A stretch of 64,000 nucleotides of DNA from Oscillospiraceae bacterium (GCA_015066105.1 SVOY01000002.1:95034-159033); one strand, 5' to 3'. Shown: positions 42,253 to 51,242, counted from the first letter of the stretch. Made by a program: numbers and translations. Notes: a model not told the origin generated them from the letters alone.

Positions 42253-43203
42253 ATGCAAGGAAAAATTGACGGTACCTTTTTTGAATTTTTACACCACAAC
42301 ACCGCCGAGGGCAAATACTGGAATGATGCTTTGAACCGCTTTACGGCAGAGGACTGGCAAAAAAAGGTGAAGGAAATTGCCGATATCGGTATGGAATACA
42401 TTGTGCTTATGGCAACAGCCCTTTACGATAAATGCTATTTCAAATCATCGGTTTATTCCTTTGCGGATATTCCCTGCCCCGACCCGATAGAGGCCCTTTT
42501 AAGTGCCGCAGACGAATACGGAATAAAGGTGTTTTTAGGCAACGGCTTTTACGGCGACTGGAGAAAGGCGGGCAACAACATAAAGGATGAAAGGGTTATT
42601 GCCCGTTCCTTTAAGGCAATGGAGGAGCTTACGGCTCTTTACTCTCACCACAAAAGCTTTTACGGCTGGTATTTCCCCGACGAAACCTGCATTATTCTTC
42701 ACTTTTCAAAGGATTTTGTAAGGTATGTAAACCGCTGCAGTGCCTTTTGCAAAGAGCTGACTGCCGACAAAAAGACTCTCATCGCCCCCTTCGGCACAAA
42801 CCTTGCGCTGACCAATAAGGCTTATGTCAGAAATCTTATGGAGCTTGATGTGGACTTTATCGCCTACCAGGATGAGGTGGGTGTGAAAAAGACCCCCGTG
42901 GGAAGAACGGAAAAGATTTTTGAAAGGCTGCGCAAGGCTCACGACAAGGCCGGCAGAGCAGAATTATGGGCGGATATTGAGCTTTTCACCTTTGAGGGTG
43001 CAGTTTACAACAGTGCACTGCTGCCCGCAGATTTCAGCCGTGTGAAAAGGCAGATAGAAAACGTTGCACCCTACTGCGATAAAATTTTGTGCTACCAGTA
43101 CCCCGGACTTATGAATCCTGCGGCCTCAGAGGCCTTTGCAGGCCACAAAAGCTCCACGGTGCTTTATGAAAATTACAGAAAATATACGGAGGAAGCAAAA
43201 TGA
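42253..43203 (+). CDS. DUF4434-like TIM-barrel protein
   Basis: A 316-residue intracellular protein resembling DUF4434 glycosidase-like barrels: GTFFEFLHHNTAEGKYW at the N-terminus, EEWQKKVKEIADIGMEYIVL-type strand/helix (about 38-55), KVFLGNGFYGDW, SFYGWYFPDE (about 138-147) and AELWADIELF. Conserved acidic residues at barrel ends (Asp/Glu in FPDE, DIE) are candidate catalytic residues. Function unproven; in gut bacteria such proteins sit in carbohydrate loci. It overlaps the DUF2804 gene by four bases (ATGA). Confidence 0.7.
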   Translation: MQGKIDGTFFEFLHHNTAEGKYWNDALNRFTAEDWQKKVKEIADIGMEYIVLMATALYDKCYFKSSVYSFADIPCPDPIEALLSAADEYGIKVFLGNGFYGDWRKAGNNIKDERVIARSFKAMEELTALYSHHKSFYGWYFPDETCIILHFSKDFVRYVNRCSAFCKELTADKKTLIAPFGTNLALTNKAYVRNLMELDVDFIAYQDEVGVKKTPVGRTEKIFERLRKAHDKAGRAELWADIELFTFEGAVYNSALLPADFSRVKRQIENVAPYCDKILCYQYPGLMNPAASEAFAGHKSSTVLYENYRKYTEEAK

Positions 43204-44297
43204 GTACAGAGCTTAAAAGAACCTATGTGCCGTTTAGCGAATGGAAGGAAAAATCAAAGCAACGGGAATATACCGAGGAGACCCCTCTTTTAAACCCCGA
43301 CGGCACTCTTAATGCAAGGGGCTGGGCAAGGCACAATGTTTTCACCTACGACAGAAGCCTTGTAAAAAAAGAGCGTTTTATAAGCTGTAAGGAATGGGAC
43401 TACTACACCGTTACCGACGGCAGAAAGCAGCTGCTTGTCTCCTTTGCAAATGTAGGCATAGGCGGCTTTATGGGGCTTCGCCTTATTGACCTTCACACAG
43501 GTGAGGTAACCGCAGACGGTATGACGATTTTTGCAGGCGGAAAAAAGCACCTGCCGCTTGATAAGGTTGATGTGCCCGGCCGCTTTAAGGGCAGGCAGGG
43601 CAAAACCGAGTTTGACTTTAACACAAGAGAAAGGGAGCGCACCGTAAAATTCAGAATGGTACACAAGGGAAAAAAACTTGAATGTGACCTTCATATGGAT
43701 ATTCCCGAGGGCCTTGAAAATATTACAACCGTTCTCCCCTTTGAGGGCGACAACACAAAATATTTTATGACCACAAAGCAGAACTGTATGCCCACCTCGG
43801 GTACCTTCCGCTTCGGTGATTTCACTTATGAGTTTTCAAAGGATACCGCCTTCTGCACACTTGACTGGGGCAAGGTCAACACGCCCCGTGAGCTTGTGTG
43901 GTATTGGGGCAGCGGTGCAACCTATCTTACGGATGATGAGGGCAAAAAGCACATTTTCGGCTTTGAAATCACCTGGGCAATCGGCGACGAAAGCCACGCT
44001 ACGGAAACCTGCCTTTTCTATGACGGAAGGGTACACAAAATCGGTGCCGTTGACACAGAGAAATTTCCCAAGGGCAGATTTATGGAGGAGTGGAAAATCG
44101 TTTCGGAGGACGGCCGCTTCAACCTTACAATGACTCCCCTTCGCAACAATCCCAGCCTTGTAAATATAGGCGTAGCCAAAATGGACTGCAACCAGGTTTA
44201 CGGCTACTGGAACGGCGACGTCACCCTTGACGACGGCACAAGGCTTGAAATAAAGGACCTGTTCGCCTTCTGCGAATATGTTGAAAACAGATGGTAA
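43200..44297 (+). CDS. DUF2804 protein (AttH/lipocalin-like fold)
   Basis: A 365-residue protein that fits DUF2804: ETPLLNPDGTLNARGWAR at the N-terminus, LVSFANVGIGGFMGLRLIDL, GTFRFGDFTYEFSKDTAF, LDWGKVNTPREL (the family's DWGxG-like element), and YGYWNGDVTLDDGT near the C-terminus. No biochemical role is established; the fold is related to hydroxyneurosporene synthase CrtC/AttH. Translationally coupled to the DUF4434 gene. Confidence 0.82.
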   Translation: MSTELKRTYVPFSEWKEKSKQREYTEETPLLNPDGTLNARGWARHNVFTYDRSLVKKERFISCKEWDYYTVTDGRKQLLVSFANVGIGGFMGLRLIDLHTGEVTADGMTIFAGGKKHLPLDKVDVPGRFKGRQGKTEFDFNTRERERTVKFRMVHKGKKLECDLHMDIPEGLENITTVLPFEGDNTKYFMTTKQNCMPTSGTFRFGDFTYEFSKDTAFCTLDWGKVNTPRELVWYWGSGATYLTDDEGKKHIFGFEITWAIGDESHATETCLFYDGRVHKIGAVDTEKFPKGRFMEEWKIVSEDGRFNLTMTPLRNNPSLVNIGVAKMDCNQVYGYWNGDVTLDDGTRLEIKDLFAFCEYVENRW

Positions 44298-44326
44298 GAA
44301 CGCATATTTAAGCGCAGTCCAAAAGC

Positions 44327-44378
44327 AAAACAGATGTATTTTCGGGATAAGTTCACCCGAAAATACATCTGTTTTTTT
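44327..44378. terminator. Strong terminator between DUF2804 and the surface protein
   Basis: AAAACAGATGTATTTTCGGG and its exact complement give a 20-bp stem with a 9-base loop and a seven-T tail on the plus strand; also T-rich on the minus strand. Confidence 0.92.
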
Positions 44379-44411
44379 AATTTTTAAAGCTTTTTTATTG
44401 CGTATAAGCCT

Positions 44412-47400
44412 TTATCTCTTGAACAGATTTCTGAACCAGTTGATTACATCAACAAAGAAGTTTTTGATTTTATCAAGAAGTGAAAGCGATTCTTCAACGT
44501 CGGGCACCTCAACATCCATTGAAAGAGCACCGATAAGCATATAGCCGTCAACTACAACGGTTATTGTGTTTGCCGGGTCAAGGGGAACCTTTGAGCCGTT
44601 TACATAAAAATCAAACTCATCGTCAATCCACATATCCTGAACTCGCACAACAAGAACTGCGCCGTCGGGAACCTCAAGAGTGGAGTTGGGGCCCTGGGGG
44701 AAGAAGTCGCCGCCGTTTACGGAAACCTCGTACCAGCCGATACCGTCAGTTTTACCGAAGCATACGTAGTGTGTTTTTTCCGGTGTGACAACGGGTGCCG
44801 CCGTTACTCTTACGGGGATAACCCTGATATCACCGCCGCCGAAATCCACGCTTAAGGTTGTTACGCCAACCTTAAGTGCCTTAACGTTACCGTCAGCGTC
44901 AACGGTAGCAATATCCGTGTTTTCAATTTTGTATACGGGCTTTACGGTTCCGTCATCGGGAGTGATTGTAACGCCGAGATTCTTCGTCTCGCCGGTATAA
45001 AGGCTCAACATTTCGGGAACGGTAATCACATATTCGGGCTCTTCGGGAGTATCGGGAGTGTCGGGCTCCTGTGGCTTTTTAACGGTAACCGTTACTGTTT
45101 CCTTTATGCTTTCGTCATATTCTGAGGTTACGGTGATTGTTGCCGTGCCCTCGCCCACTGCTTCAATGTTGCCGTTTTCGTCAACTCTTACAACGGTCTC
45201 ATCGCTTGACTCAAAGGTAACGCCCTTATCCGTTGCATCGTCGGGAGTTACGGTTACATTGATTTTATCCTTGCCGCCGATTTCGAGCTCAAATGCATCT
45301 TCTTCAACAACAATATCCTTTACGGGAACATCGGGCTTTTTAACGGTAACCGTCACCGTTTCCTTTATGCTTTCGTCGTATTCTGAGGTTACGGTGATTG
45401 TTGCCGTGCCCTCGCCCACTGCTTCAATGTTGCCGTTTTCGTCAACTTTTACAACGGTCTCGTCGCTTGACTCAAAGGTAACGCCCTTATCCGTTGCATC
45501 GTCGGGAGTTACGGTTGCAGTAATTTTATCTTCGTCGCCGATTTCAAGAGTAATATCGTTCTTATCAACAACAATATCCTTTACATCCTTGCTGAAGGAG
45601 CCGACAAAGTGTACGTCGTTACGGATTATGAATTTTCCGTCTTCTACAGTTGCATCGTCTGTTGTCCAGCCTGAGAAGGTGTAACCTTCGGCAAATGCCG
45701 CTGCTTCAACAGAAACGTCTGTACCGTTATTGTATGTCTTTTCTACGGGAGCAACTATACCCTCGGGAATCACATCACCGATAAATGCGTATGTTACCTT
45801 GTAGGTTTTTACTACTGTTACAGTTATTTCTTCTTTGATTTCACTGTTTTCCTTTGAGGTAACTGTGATTGTTGCAGTACCTTCGCCTACAGCTTCAATG
45901 TTACCGTCCTTGTCAACCTTTACGATTGTCTCGTCGCTTGACTTATAGATTACCTCTTTGTCTGTTGCATCGTCGGGTGTTACGGTTGCAGTAATTTTAT
46001 CTTCGTCGCCGATTTCAAGAGTAATATCGTTCTTATCAACAACGATGTCCTTTACATCCTTACTGAATGAACCGACAAAGTGTACATCGTTACGGATTAT
46101 GAATTTTCCGTCTTCTACAGTTGCATCGTCTGTTGTCCAGCCTGAGAAGGTGTAACCTTCGGCAAATGCCGCTGCTTCAACAGAAACGTCTGTTCCGTTA
46201 TTGTATGTCTTTTCTACGGGAGCAACAACACCCTCGGGAATCACATCGCCGATGAAAGCGTATGTAACTTTATAAGTTTTAACTACCGTTACGGTGACTG
46301 TTTCAACAAGCTCAGGGTTATCCTTTGATTTAACTGTAATAACGGCTGTACCCTCACCAACAGCAATAACATCACCGTTGGAGTCAACCTTTGCAACAGA
46401 CGGATTGCTTGACTCGTAGAGAAGCTCCTTGTTGGTTGCATCGTCATTTACTTTTGCTTCAACATTCTTTGATTCCTCAACTTCAAGAGTAAAGTCCTCA
46501 CCGACAGTAAGCTCTGTTACAGGAGTTTTTACTGTTACCTTAACGGTAACCTTCTTTGAGGGGTCATCCTTTGATGTTACAACAACAGTTGTTTCACCGT
46601 CGCCTGTTGCGGTTATTTTACCGTTTTCATCAACCCTTGCAACGTTTTCATCATTTGACTCAAAGGTTACTTCCTTATTGGTTGCATCGCCGTTCACATA
46701 AACATCAAGAGTCTTTTCCTCGCCATTTCTGAGAGTTACATCTGCAGGGTCAACGATAAGCTCTGTTACGGGTATTTTTACATTTACAGTAACTGTATCA
46801 CTCTTGGTAGGGTCGTCAGATGAAGAAACAGTTACAGTCGCCGTGCCTTCACCCTTTGCAGTTATTTTACCGTATTTATCAACGGTTACAACACTCTCAT
46901 CACTTGACGTATAAACAACATCCTTGATAGTTGCATCTTCAGGCTTTATATATACATAAAGCTTTTCTTCCTCATCCTTATTCAGAACAATGTCACCGTC
47001 ATTCGTGAATTCAACGCTTTCAACAGGAATTTTGAAATATCCGTAGAACACTACATCATTTTCAGGCATTATAAACATATCGCCTGCAACATCAGCGTCA
47101 TCAGTTGTCCAGCCCATGAAAAGATAGCGGTCAACATAGGGAACTCCGTAAGTGTCTACCCAATCACCTGCCTCATAAACTGCAACAGCAGGAAGCTCTG
47201 GCGCACCTTCAGGAACCTCATATCCGTCTTTATACACATATGTAACGGTATAAAGCTTGCTCCATGAGCCAACAAAGTGTACATCATTATTTACGGTAAA
47301 TTCACCGTTTTCTACAATTGCATCAGCAGTTGTCCAACCTGAGAAAACATAGCCCTCAGCTGAAGGAGAAGCTGCAACTGATATTTTTGAGCCTTCATTA

Positions 47401-48326
47401 TATGTATAGGAGTCAGGAGCTGTTACGCCGTCGGGAAGCACATCGCCAACGAATTCATATGAGACGGTATATTCGGCAGGAGCTTCAGGTGCCTTGTAAT
47501 CAAAATAACCTCCGTCCTCTTTAAGCACCGCATAGTGATTACTTATCGGGGGGTTAGGGTTAGATTCATAAATTTCCTGATTCAGCTTATCATCATCTGT
47601 ACCGCCGATAATTGCATAGCAGCAGTTAAATACACCGTCGAAAAGATTTGTGATTGACTCTGTTGTCCAACCGTCACCGACATATATATTCTTAAGCTTC
47701 TTACAAAGATAGAACATAAACCTCATGGTGGTTACCTTTGAGGTGTTGAAGCTGCTAAGGTCAAGCTCTGACAGTTCAGAACAGTTTCTGAACATATTCT
47801 CAAGGCTTGTTACATTTTCAGTGTTCCAGCCCTTAAAGCTTGCTTTAGTAAGCTTGTAACAGTTCTCAAACATTGACTTGAAGGATACGGCAGTATCTGT
47901 TTTGAAATTTTCGGAACCGTTGACTTCTGTAAGCTCTGAAAACAAATAAAAGATAAAGCCTGACTGCGGATTTGCAGCAACACCGCCTTCACCTGCGATA
48001 TAAACATCATATCTCTTGTCGCCTGCCGCAGCGGTTGCTTGCGTATTAATATACATCCACGCCATTACCTCTCCGCTGCCGGAATTTGCAGATATATCCC
48101 ATTTTTCAAGTGCACCGTTCATAGCTGTATCGTCAATTTCATCAAGGAAAGTAACGGTATACACCTTGTTATAATACTTATGGAAATCAGCCGATGAGGC
48201 AGCAGTAAACTGCATCATCATCGGCAATTCGCTTTCAGCAGCAAAAACCGTTGCGGGCACCATTGTCAACAGCATAACAACAGTAAGAATTATTGAAAAT
48301 GATTTTTTTAATAGTTTACTTTTCAT
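44412..48326 (-). CDS. Large secreted surface protein: BspA-type LRR, InlB_B/SHIRT-like and Big_2 repeats
   Basis: A 1304-residue secreted protein. Signal peptide 1-29 (ends TVFAAE). A BspA/DUF285 leucine-rich region is at about 110-215 (LENMFRNCSELSELDLSSFN). Four InlB_B-like modules contain GYxFSGWTT, and about seven Big_2 immunoglobulin-like modules contain SSDExVVxVD and GEGTATITV. The tail (LLDKIKNFFVDVINWFRNLF) is an amphipathic helix; no LPXTG, SLH or dockerin is seen. Two module pairs are nearly identical at DNA level, showing recent tandem duplication. An adhesin role is likely. The start at 48326 follows AAAGGAG; the upstream extension to 48425 is promoter DNA. Confidence 0.85.
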   Translation of the reverse strand: MKSKLLKKSFSIILTVVMLLTMVPATVFAAESELPMMMQFTAASSADFHKYYNKVYTVTFLDEIDDTAMNGALEKWDISANSGSGEVMAWMYINTQATAAAGDKRYDVYIAGEGGVAANPQSGFIFYLFSELTEVNGSENFKTDTAVSFKSMFENCYKLTKASFKGWNTENVTSLENMFRNCSELSELDLSSFNTSKVTTMRFMFYLCKKLKNIYVGDGWTTESITNLFDGVFNCCYAIIGGTDDDKLNQEIYESNPNPPISNHYAVLKEDGGYFDYKAPEAPAEYTVSYEFVGDVLPDGVTAPDSYTYNEGSKISVAASPSAEGYVFSGWTTADAIVENGEFTVNNDVHFVGSWSKLYTVTYVYKDGYEVPEGAPELPAVAVYEAGDWVDTYGVPYVDRYLFMGWTTDDADVAGDMFIMPENDVVFYGYFKIPVESVEFTNDGDIVLNKDEEEKLYVYIKPEDATIKDVVYTSSDESVVTVDKYGKITAKGEGTATVTVSSSDDPTKSDTVTVNVKIPVTELIVDPADVTLRNGEEKTLDVYVNGDATNKEVTFESNDENVARVDENGKITATGDGETTVVVTSKDDPSKKVTVKVTVKTPVTELTVGEDFTLEVEESKNVEAKVNDDATNKELLYESSNPSVAKVDSNGDVIAVGEGTAVITVKSKDNPELVETVTVTVVKTYKVTYAFIGDVIPEGVVAPVEKTYNNGTDVSVEAAAFAEGYTFSGWTTDDATVEDGKFIIRNDVHFVGSFSKDVKDIVVDKNDITLEIGDEDKITATVTPDDATDKEVIYKSSDETIVKVDKDGNIEAVGEGTATITVTSKENSEIKEEITVTVVKTYKVTYAFIGDVIPEGIVAPVEKTYNNGTDVSVEAAAFAEGYTFSGWTTDDATVEDGKFIIRNDVHFVGSFSKDVKDIVVDKNDITLEIGDEDKITATVTPDDATDKGVTFESSDETVVKVDENGNIEAVGEGTATITVTSEYDESIKETVTVTVKKPDVPVKDIVVEEDAFELEIGGKDKINVTVTPDDATDKGVTFESSDETVVRVDENGNIEAVGEGTATITVTSEYDESIKETVTVTVKKPQEPDTPDTPEEPEYVITVPEMLSLYTGETKNLGVTITPDDGTVKPVYKIENTDIATVDADGNVKALKVGVTTLSVDFGGGDIRVIPVRVTAAPVVTPEKTHYVCFGKTDGIGWYEVSVNGGDFFPQGPNSTLEVPDGAVLVVRVQDMWIDDEFDFYVNGSKVPLDPANTITVVVDGYMLIGALSMDVEVPDVEESLSLLDKIKNFFVDVINWFRNLFKR
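45540..46240. repeat. Near-identical tandem coding repeat in the surface protein gene
   Basis: About 240 bp from 45540 recur from about 46000 almost base for base, covering one InlB_B module plus the start of a Big_2 module. A shorter pair (about 45100-45260 and 45350-45500) repeats a Big_2 module. The remaining modules are much more diverged. Confidence 0.75.
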
Positions 48327-48381
48327 AACAGACTCCTTTTTTATGAAAAAATATACATTATTTCCAAATTCCGCCAATATA

Positions 48382-48410
48382 AGTATACCACCCACCGTCA
48401 AAATGTGCAA
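48382..48410 (-). promoter_or_regulatory. Promoter of the surface protein gene
   Basis: Minus-strand TTGCAC (48405-48410), 17 bp, TATACT (48382-48387), about 55 bp upstream of the start codon. The -35 lies inside a perfect inverted repeat. Confidence 0.65.
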
Positions 48411-48424
48411 CATGAAGTTGCACA
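48404..48424. promoter_or_regulatory. Inverted repeat over the -35: candidate operator
   Basis: TGTGCAAC-N5-GTTGCACA: perfect 8-bp arms with 5-bp spacing, overlapping the -35 hexamer of the surface-protein promoter. A repressor bound here would block the promoter. No regulator gene for it is identified. The rest of the 271-bp gap up to 48597 shows only a terminator. Confidence 0.55.
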
Positions 48425-48559
48425 AGCGCCTGAATTTTGTTATTTATGTACATTTAAAATACTGTGTATTTATGAAAATGCACAAAATGCGGATACATAT
48501 TTTAATTCTTCTTAATTTTATTATCGAAATAACGTAATTTTCATTTTATAATAAATAAA

Positions 48560-48589
48560 TTCCGGCTCTCAGAAACCCAAAAGCCGGAA
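48560..48589 (-). terminator. Terminator after the beta-propeller gene
   Basis: TTCCGGCT and AGCCGGAA form an 8-bp GC-rich stem followed on the minus strand by TTTATTTATT. Confidence 0.75.
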
Positions 48590-48597
48590 ATGAATTA

Positions 48598-49464
48598 TTA
48601 TGCAAAATCTGCCTCGTAATGATGCACAAATATACCGATTGTTTTGTTGTAATCAAGAACGTGAAGCACGGGTCCGTTTTCGCCCGTTGTAAAGGTCATA
48701 CCCTCTGCCTCAAAGCTTTCTGAGCCGATGTTCCTTTCAGCCACAAGCTTAACCTCGCCCGTGCTTACATCCACGCTGAGAATGTCGCGGATTTTGCCCT
48801 TGTCGTGGCTGTCCTTTGAAAGGTAGAGCGTTCCGTCAAAAAACTCGCCGCCCTGAATACGCCTGATGCTGCCGAGACCCGTAAGAGTAATGGCCCTGAC
48901 AAATTCCATTTCATTATCTGCATCGTAAACGTAAATTGTTTTTGTCTCGTCCCACATTGAAGCGTAAAGGTAACCGCTGTCTGCGTCAACTGCACACCAG
49001 GGTACACCGTCGGGGAACTGTTCAACCGGCAAATCGTATACATCAAGTGCTTCAAGAGTTTCCGTATCAAAGGTAACTATGCAGGCAGTAACCTCGTCGC
49101 CGCCCTCAACGGAGGCGTAAATTTTACCGTTATAGTAACTGATGCCGCCGATATGGTTGTTACCCCTTTGAGTACACACCGAAGGAAGAGGATTTACGTT
49201 GACATCCGCAAAGTCCATACCGTCAACCGTATACTTTGCAATAGCCGTAAAGCCGATAGCCGTAAGCGTACCGCTTGTGTAATAATACTCACCGTCAGTT
49301 GTAATACCCTGGCCCATTATCATTGCACTGTCCATAACAAAGGTATCTGTACCCATAAGCTTTGCCGTATCCGTGCTTACCGCATCGGGAGTGAAAAGCA
49401 TTGTAAGCACAAGCAGGGGATAGATGATATACTGCCGTATTTTTAAAGCAAGACTCATATTCAT
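48598..49464 (-). CDS. Secreted beta-propeller protein, function unknown
   Basis: A 288-residue protein with an N-terminal hydrophobic signal or anchor (about 8-28). The rest reads as repeated propeller blades: GQGITTDGEYYYTSGT, NHIGGISYYNGKIYASVEG, PWCAVDADSGYLYASM, IQGGEFFDGTLYLSKD and EGMTFTTGENGPVLHVLDY. The blade motif (GxxxxDGxxYxS) is typical of six- or seven-bladed binding or lactonase-like propellers; no catalytic signature is certain. It follows the ceramidase-like gene by 16 bp, so both are one operon and both are exported. Confidence 0.65.
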   Translation of the reverse strand: MNMSLALKIRQYIIYPLLVLTMLFTPDAVSTDTAKLMGTDTFVMDSAMIMGQGITTDGEYYYTSGTLTAIGFTAIAKYTVDGMDFADVNVNPLPSVCTQRGNNHIGGISYYNGKIYASVEGGDEVTACIVTFDTETLEALDVYDLPVEQFPDGVPWCAVDADSGYLYASMWDETKTIYVYDADNEMEFVRAITLTGLGSIRRIQGGEFFDGTLYLSKDSHDKGKIRDILSVDVSTGEVKLVAERNIGSESFEAEGMTFTTGENGPVLHVLDYNKTIGIFVHHYEADFA

Positions 49465-49480
49465 TCTGCTTACCTCCGGA

Positions 49481-51103
49481 TTATTTTACTGCTGCAACAA
49501 GGCCTTCAAAGGCTTGTGTAATAACTGAACCGGCCTTTACGGAGGCGGCATTGATTTCCTCGTTTTCGGTAAACATTGAACGGATGTCGTTATCTGTAAG
49601 GATGTAGCCTATCTGGTCATTGTTGAGGCCGAAGCAGATAAGTCTTTCCACACCTGCAGTTTCGGCAAGAGGAGCATAGTCCCAGCTTGTCTTTGTCCAG
49701 CTTTCTTCCTTTGAAACGGCACCGCCCCAAAGAATTTCGGGAGCAATTTCACCGGGAATCATTGCAACGCCTATTTTGTTGCCGAGCTCCATATAGCCGA
49801 CCTCGGTGATAACTACAAAGTCCCCGCCGTCCTTGGTAACAACGGTTTCAACAATACCTTCTCTTACTGCAAGGATGTGCACCGGGTTATCCGCCGTGAG
49901 TGCAACCTCGGTGAAGCTTATGTTGAGCACGGGGTCAAGCTCAACCTCGTTATCAATAGCCATTGTTCTTTTTGCAAGCTCAATGCCGTAGCCCTTTACT
50001 CTTGCATTTTCGCCGTCGCCCACATTCTGAATTGTTTCGCGCTCTGCACCTATTGCAAGCTCTGCACCCTGAACATAAACAACGTCTGCACCTGTCTGCT
50101 CTTTTACATATTCCTTGAAATAATAGGGGAAGTCAGCGGAAACAGCATTGAGGTCTGAGCTGTAGCCCGTGCAGTGAATACCTGCCTCGCAAATCCAAAG
50201 CTCGTCTGAGGCCTCATCCTTCGGGTCAAAGCGGAAGCGGGAAATTTCGCCGTCAAGCACCTCGGGCTTACGCTTATCGTGCATAAGGTCGCTGACATCG
50301 GCACTGCCGTAGTAGAGAGTGCCCTCCTCCATATCCTCAACGGCTTCAATAACAGTGCTTGTAACAACCTCATAAAGGTTATCCATAAATGCCTGTGTTT
50401 TGCCGCTTGTAAGCTTATCCTTATCCATACCCGTTACACTTATGGCGGGGTTAAGGATAAGTGCGGGAGCAAGAGCAACGCCCATACCGAGGGTATCAAT
50501 GAGTGAATGCTGATGAAGAGTTGAAATGTTGATGCTGATAATATTGTTTTCCTTTGCAAAATCGGCAAGCATAGCTCTGATTTTAAGCACGTCGCCCCTT
50601 GCAAAGCCGTAGCCGTCAATAACAGCCTGAACGGCAATGCCGTCGCCGTCTGAAAGGGCATATACGTTTACGCCCTGGTCGTCAAGAATTTTTTCGGGCA
50701 CCTTACCCGAAAAAGCCTGAAGGGAGCCTGCCATAAAGTATTCGCCGTTTGTAATATCAAGGCCCTCAAGCAGTGAGCCGTAGGCATAGCCCGCACTCCA
50801 TACTGCGTCTGCCTTTACCTCGTAATCAAAGCTGTCATCGCCCTTATAAAAGGTGTCGGGGGTTTCGTAATCGTCATAATTCTGCCAGGTGTTGCCCCAG
50901 TCAAGGCCGGGTATAACTCTGTTGAGCACCTTGCCTACTACCATTACAAGCTTGTCAAGCAGCATATAAAATGCCGCTTCAATCTTCTGCGCGGTGCCCT
51001 GTGAGGGGTCAACCTTGCTTGCAGCAGAAGCAGGCATTGCAACGCTTAAAACAAGAATAGTGAGGGTAAGCAAAAGTGCAAGTATTTTCTTAGCTTTTCT
51101 CAT
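49481..51103 (-). CDS. Secreted neutral/alkaline ceramidase-like protein
   Basis: A 540-residue exported protein with signal peptide 1-28 (ends MPASAAS). The central part resembles the N-terminal domain of neutral/alkaline ceramidases: AGYAYGSLLEGLDITNGEYF (about 108-127), VQAVIDGYGFARGDVL, and a metal-site-like INISTLHQHSLIDTLG (about 195-210, family THxHSGPxxxG). IGVAMIPGEIAPEILWGG near residue 452 matches the ceramidase PGE segment. Ceramidases split ceramide into sphingosine and fatty acid; substrate here is unproven. Residues 45-75 form a hydrophobic amphipathic stretch (LLDKLVMVVGKVLNRVI) resembling the tail of the neighbouring surface protein. Confidence 0.6.
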   Translation of the reverse strand: MRKAKKILALLLTLTILVLSVAMPASAASKVDPSQGTAQKIEAAFYMLLDKLVMVVGKVLNRVIPGLDWGNTWQNYDDYETPDTFYKGDDSFDYEVKADAVWSAGYAYGSLLEGLDITNGEYFMAGSLQAFSGKVPEKILDDQGVNVYALSDGDGIAVQAVIDGYGFARGDVLKIRAMLADFAKENNIISINISTLHQHSLIDTLGMGVALAPALILNPAISVTGMDKDKLTSGKTQAFMDNLYEVVTSTVIEAVEDMEEGTLYYGSADVSDLMHDKRKPEVLDGEISRFRFDPKDEASDELWICEAGIHCTGYSSDLNAVSADFPYYFKEYVKEQTGADVVYVQGAELAIGAERETIQNVGDGENARVKGYGIELAKRTMAIDNEVELDPVLNISFTEVALTADNPVHILAVREGIVETVVTKDGGDFVVITEVGYMELGNKIGVAMIPGEIAPEILWGGAVSKEESWTKTSWDYAPLAETAGVERLICFGLNNDQIGYILTDNDIRSMFTENEEINAASVKAGSVITQAFEGLVAAVK

Positions 51104-51144
51104 ATTTGTATCCTCCGTTTTTGAAAATTCATTTTTCTTTTTTT

Positions 51145-51173
51145 ATATTAACAAATGGTCAGTGATTTTTCAA
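51145..51173 (-). promoter_or_regulatory. Promoter of the ceramidase-like operon
   Basis: Minus-strand TTGAAA (51168-51173), 17 bp, TAATAT (51145-51150), about 40 bp before the start, with GGAGGA in between. Confidence 0.65.
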
Positions 51174-51242
51174 GGTTTTACTGTAAAAAGTTTATATAAC
51201 TTTTACACATTATATTTATACAATTTTAATGGCATATATTTA

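Noticed and set aside
41203..42258. Longer GH43 protein starting at 42258
   Set aside because: The extra 44 residues overlap the promoters and have no ribosome binding site; the ATG at 42126 has GGAGAAGG and begins the conserved sequence.
44412..44480. Cell-wall sorting signal at the surface protein C-terminus
   Set aside because: No LPXTG-like motif, hydrophobic span plus charged tail, SLH or dockerin repeat; only an amphipathic helix.
45058..45684. 208-codon plus-strand frame rich in Ser/Thr/Val opposite the surface protein
   Set aside because: Produced by the reverse complement of the repeated Big_2 modules; it repeats with them and has no start signal.
45100..46300. Possible CRISPR-like or satellite repeats
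   Set aside because: Repeats are long, keep the coding frame, and correspond to protein modules.
48343..48537. Small plus-strand frame upstream of the surface protein gene
   Set aside because: Covers the promoter and operator of the surface protein, has no ribosome binding site and no recognisable protein features.
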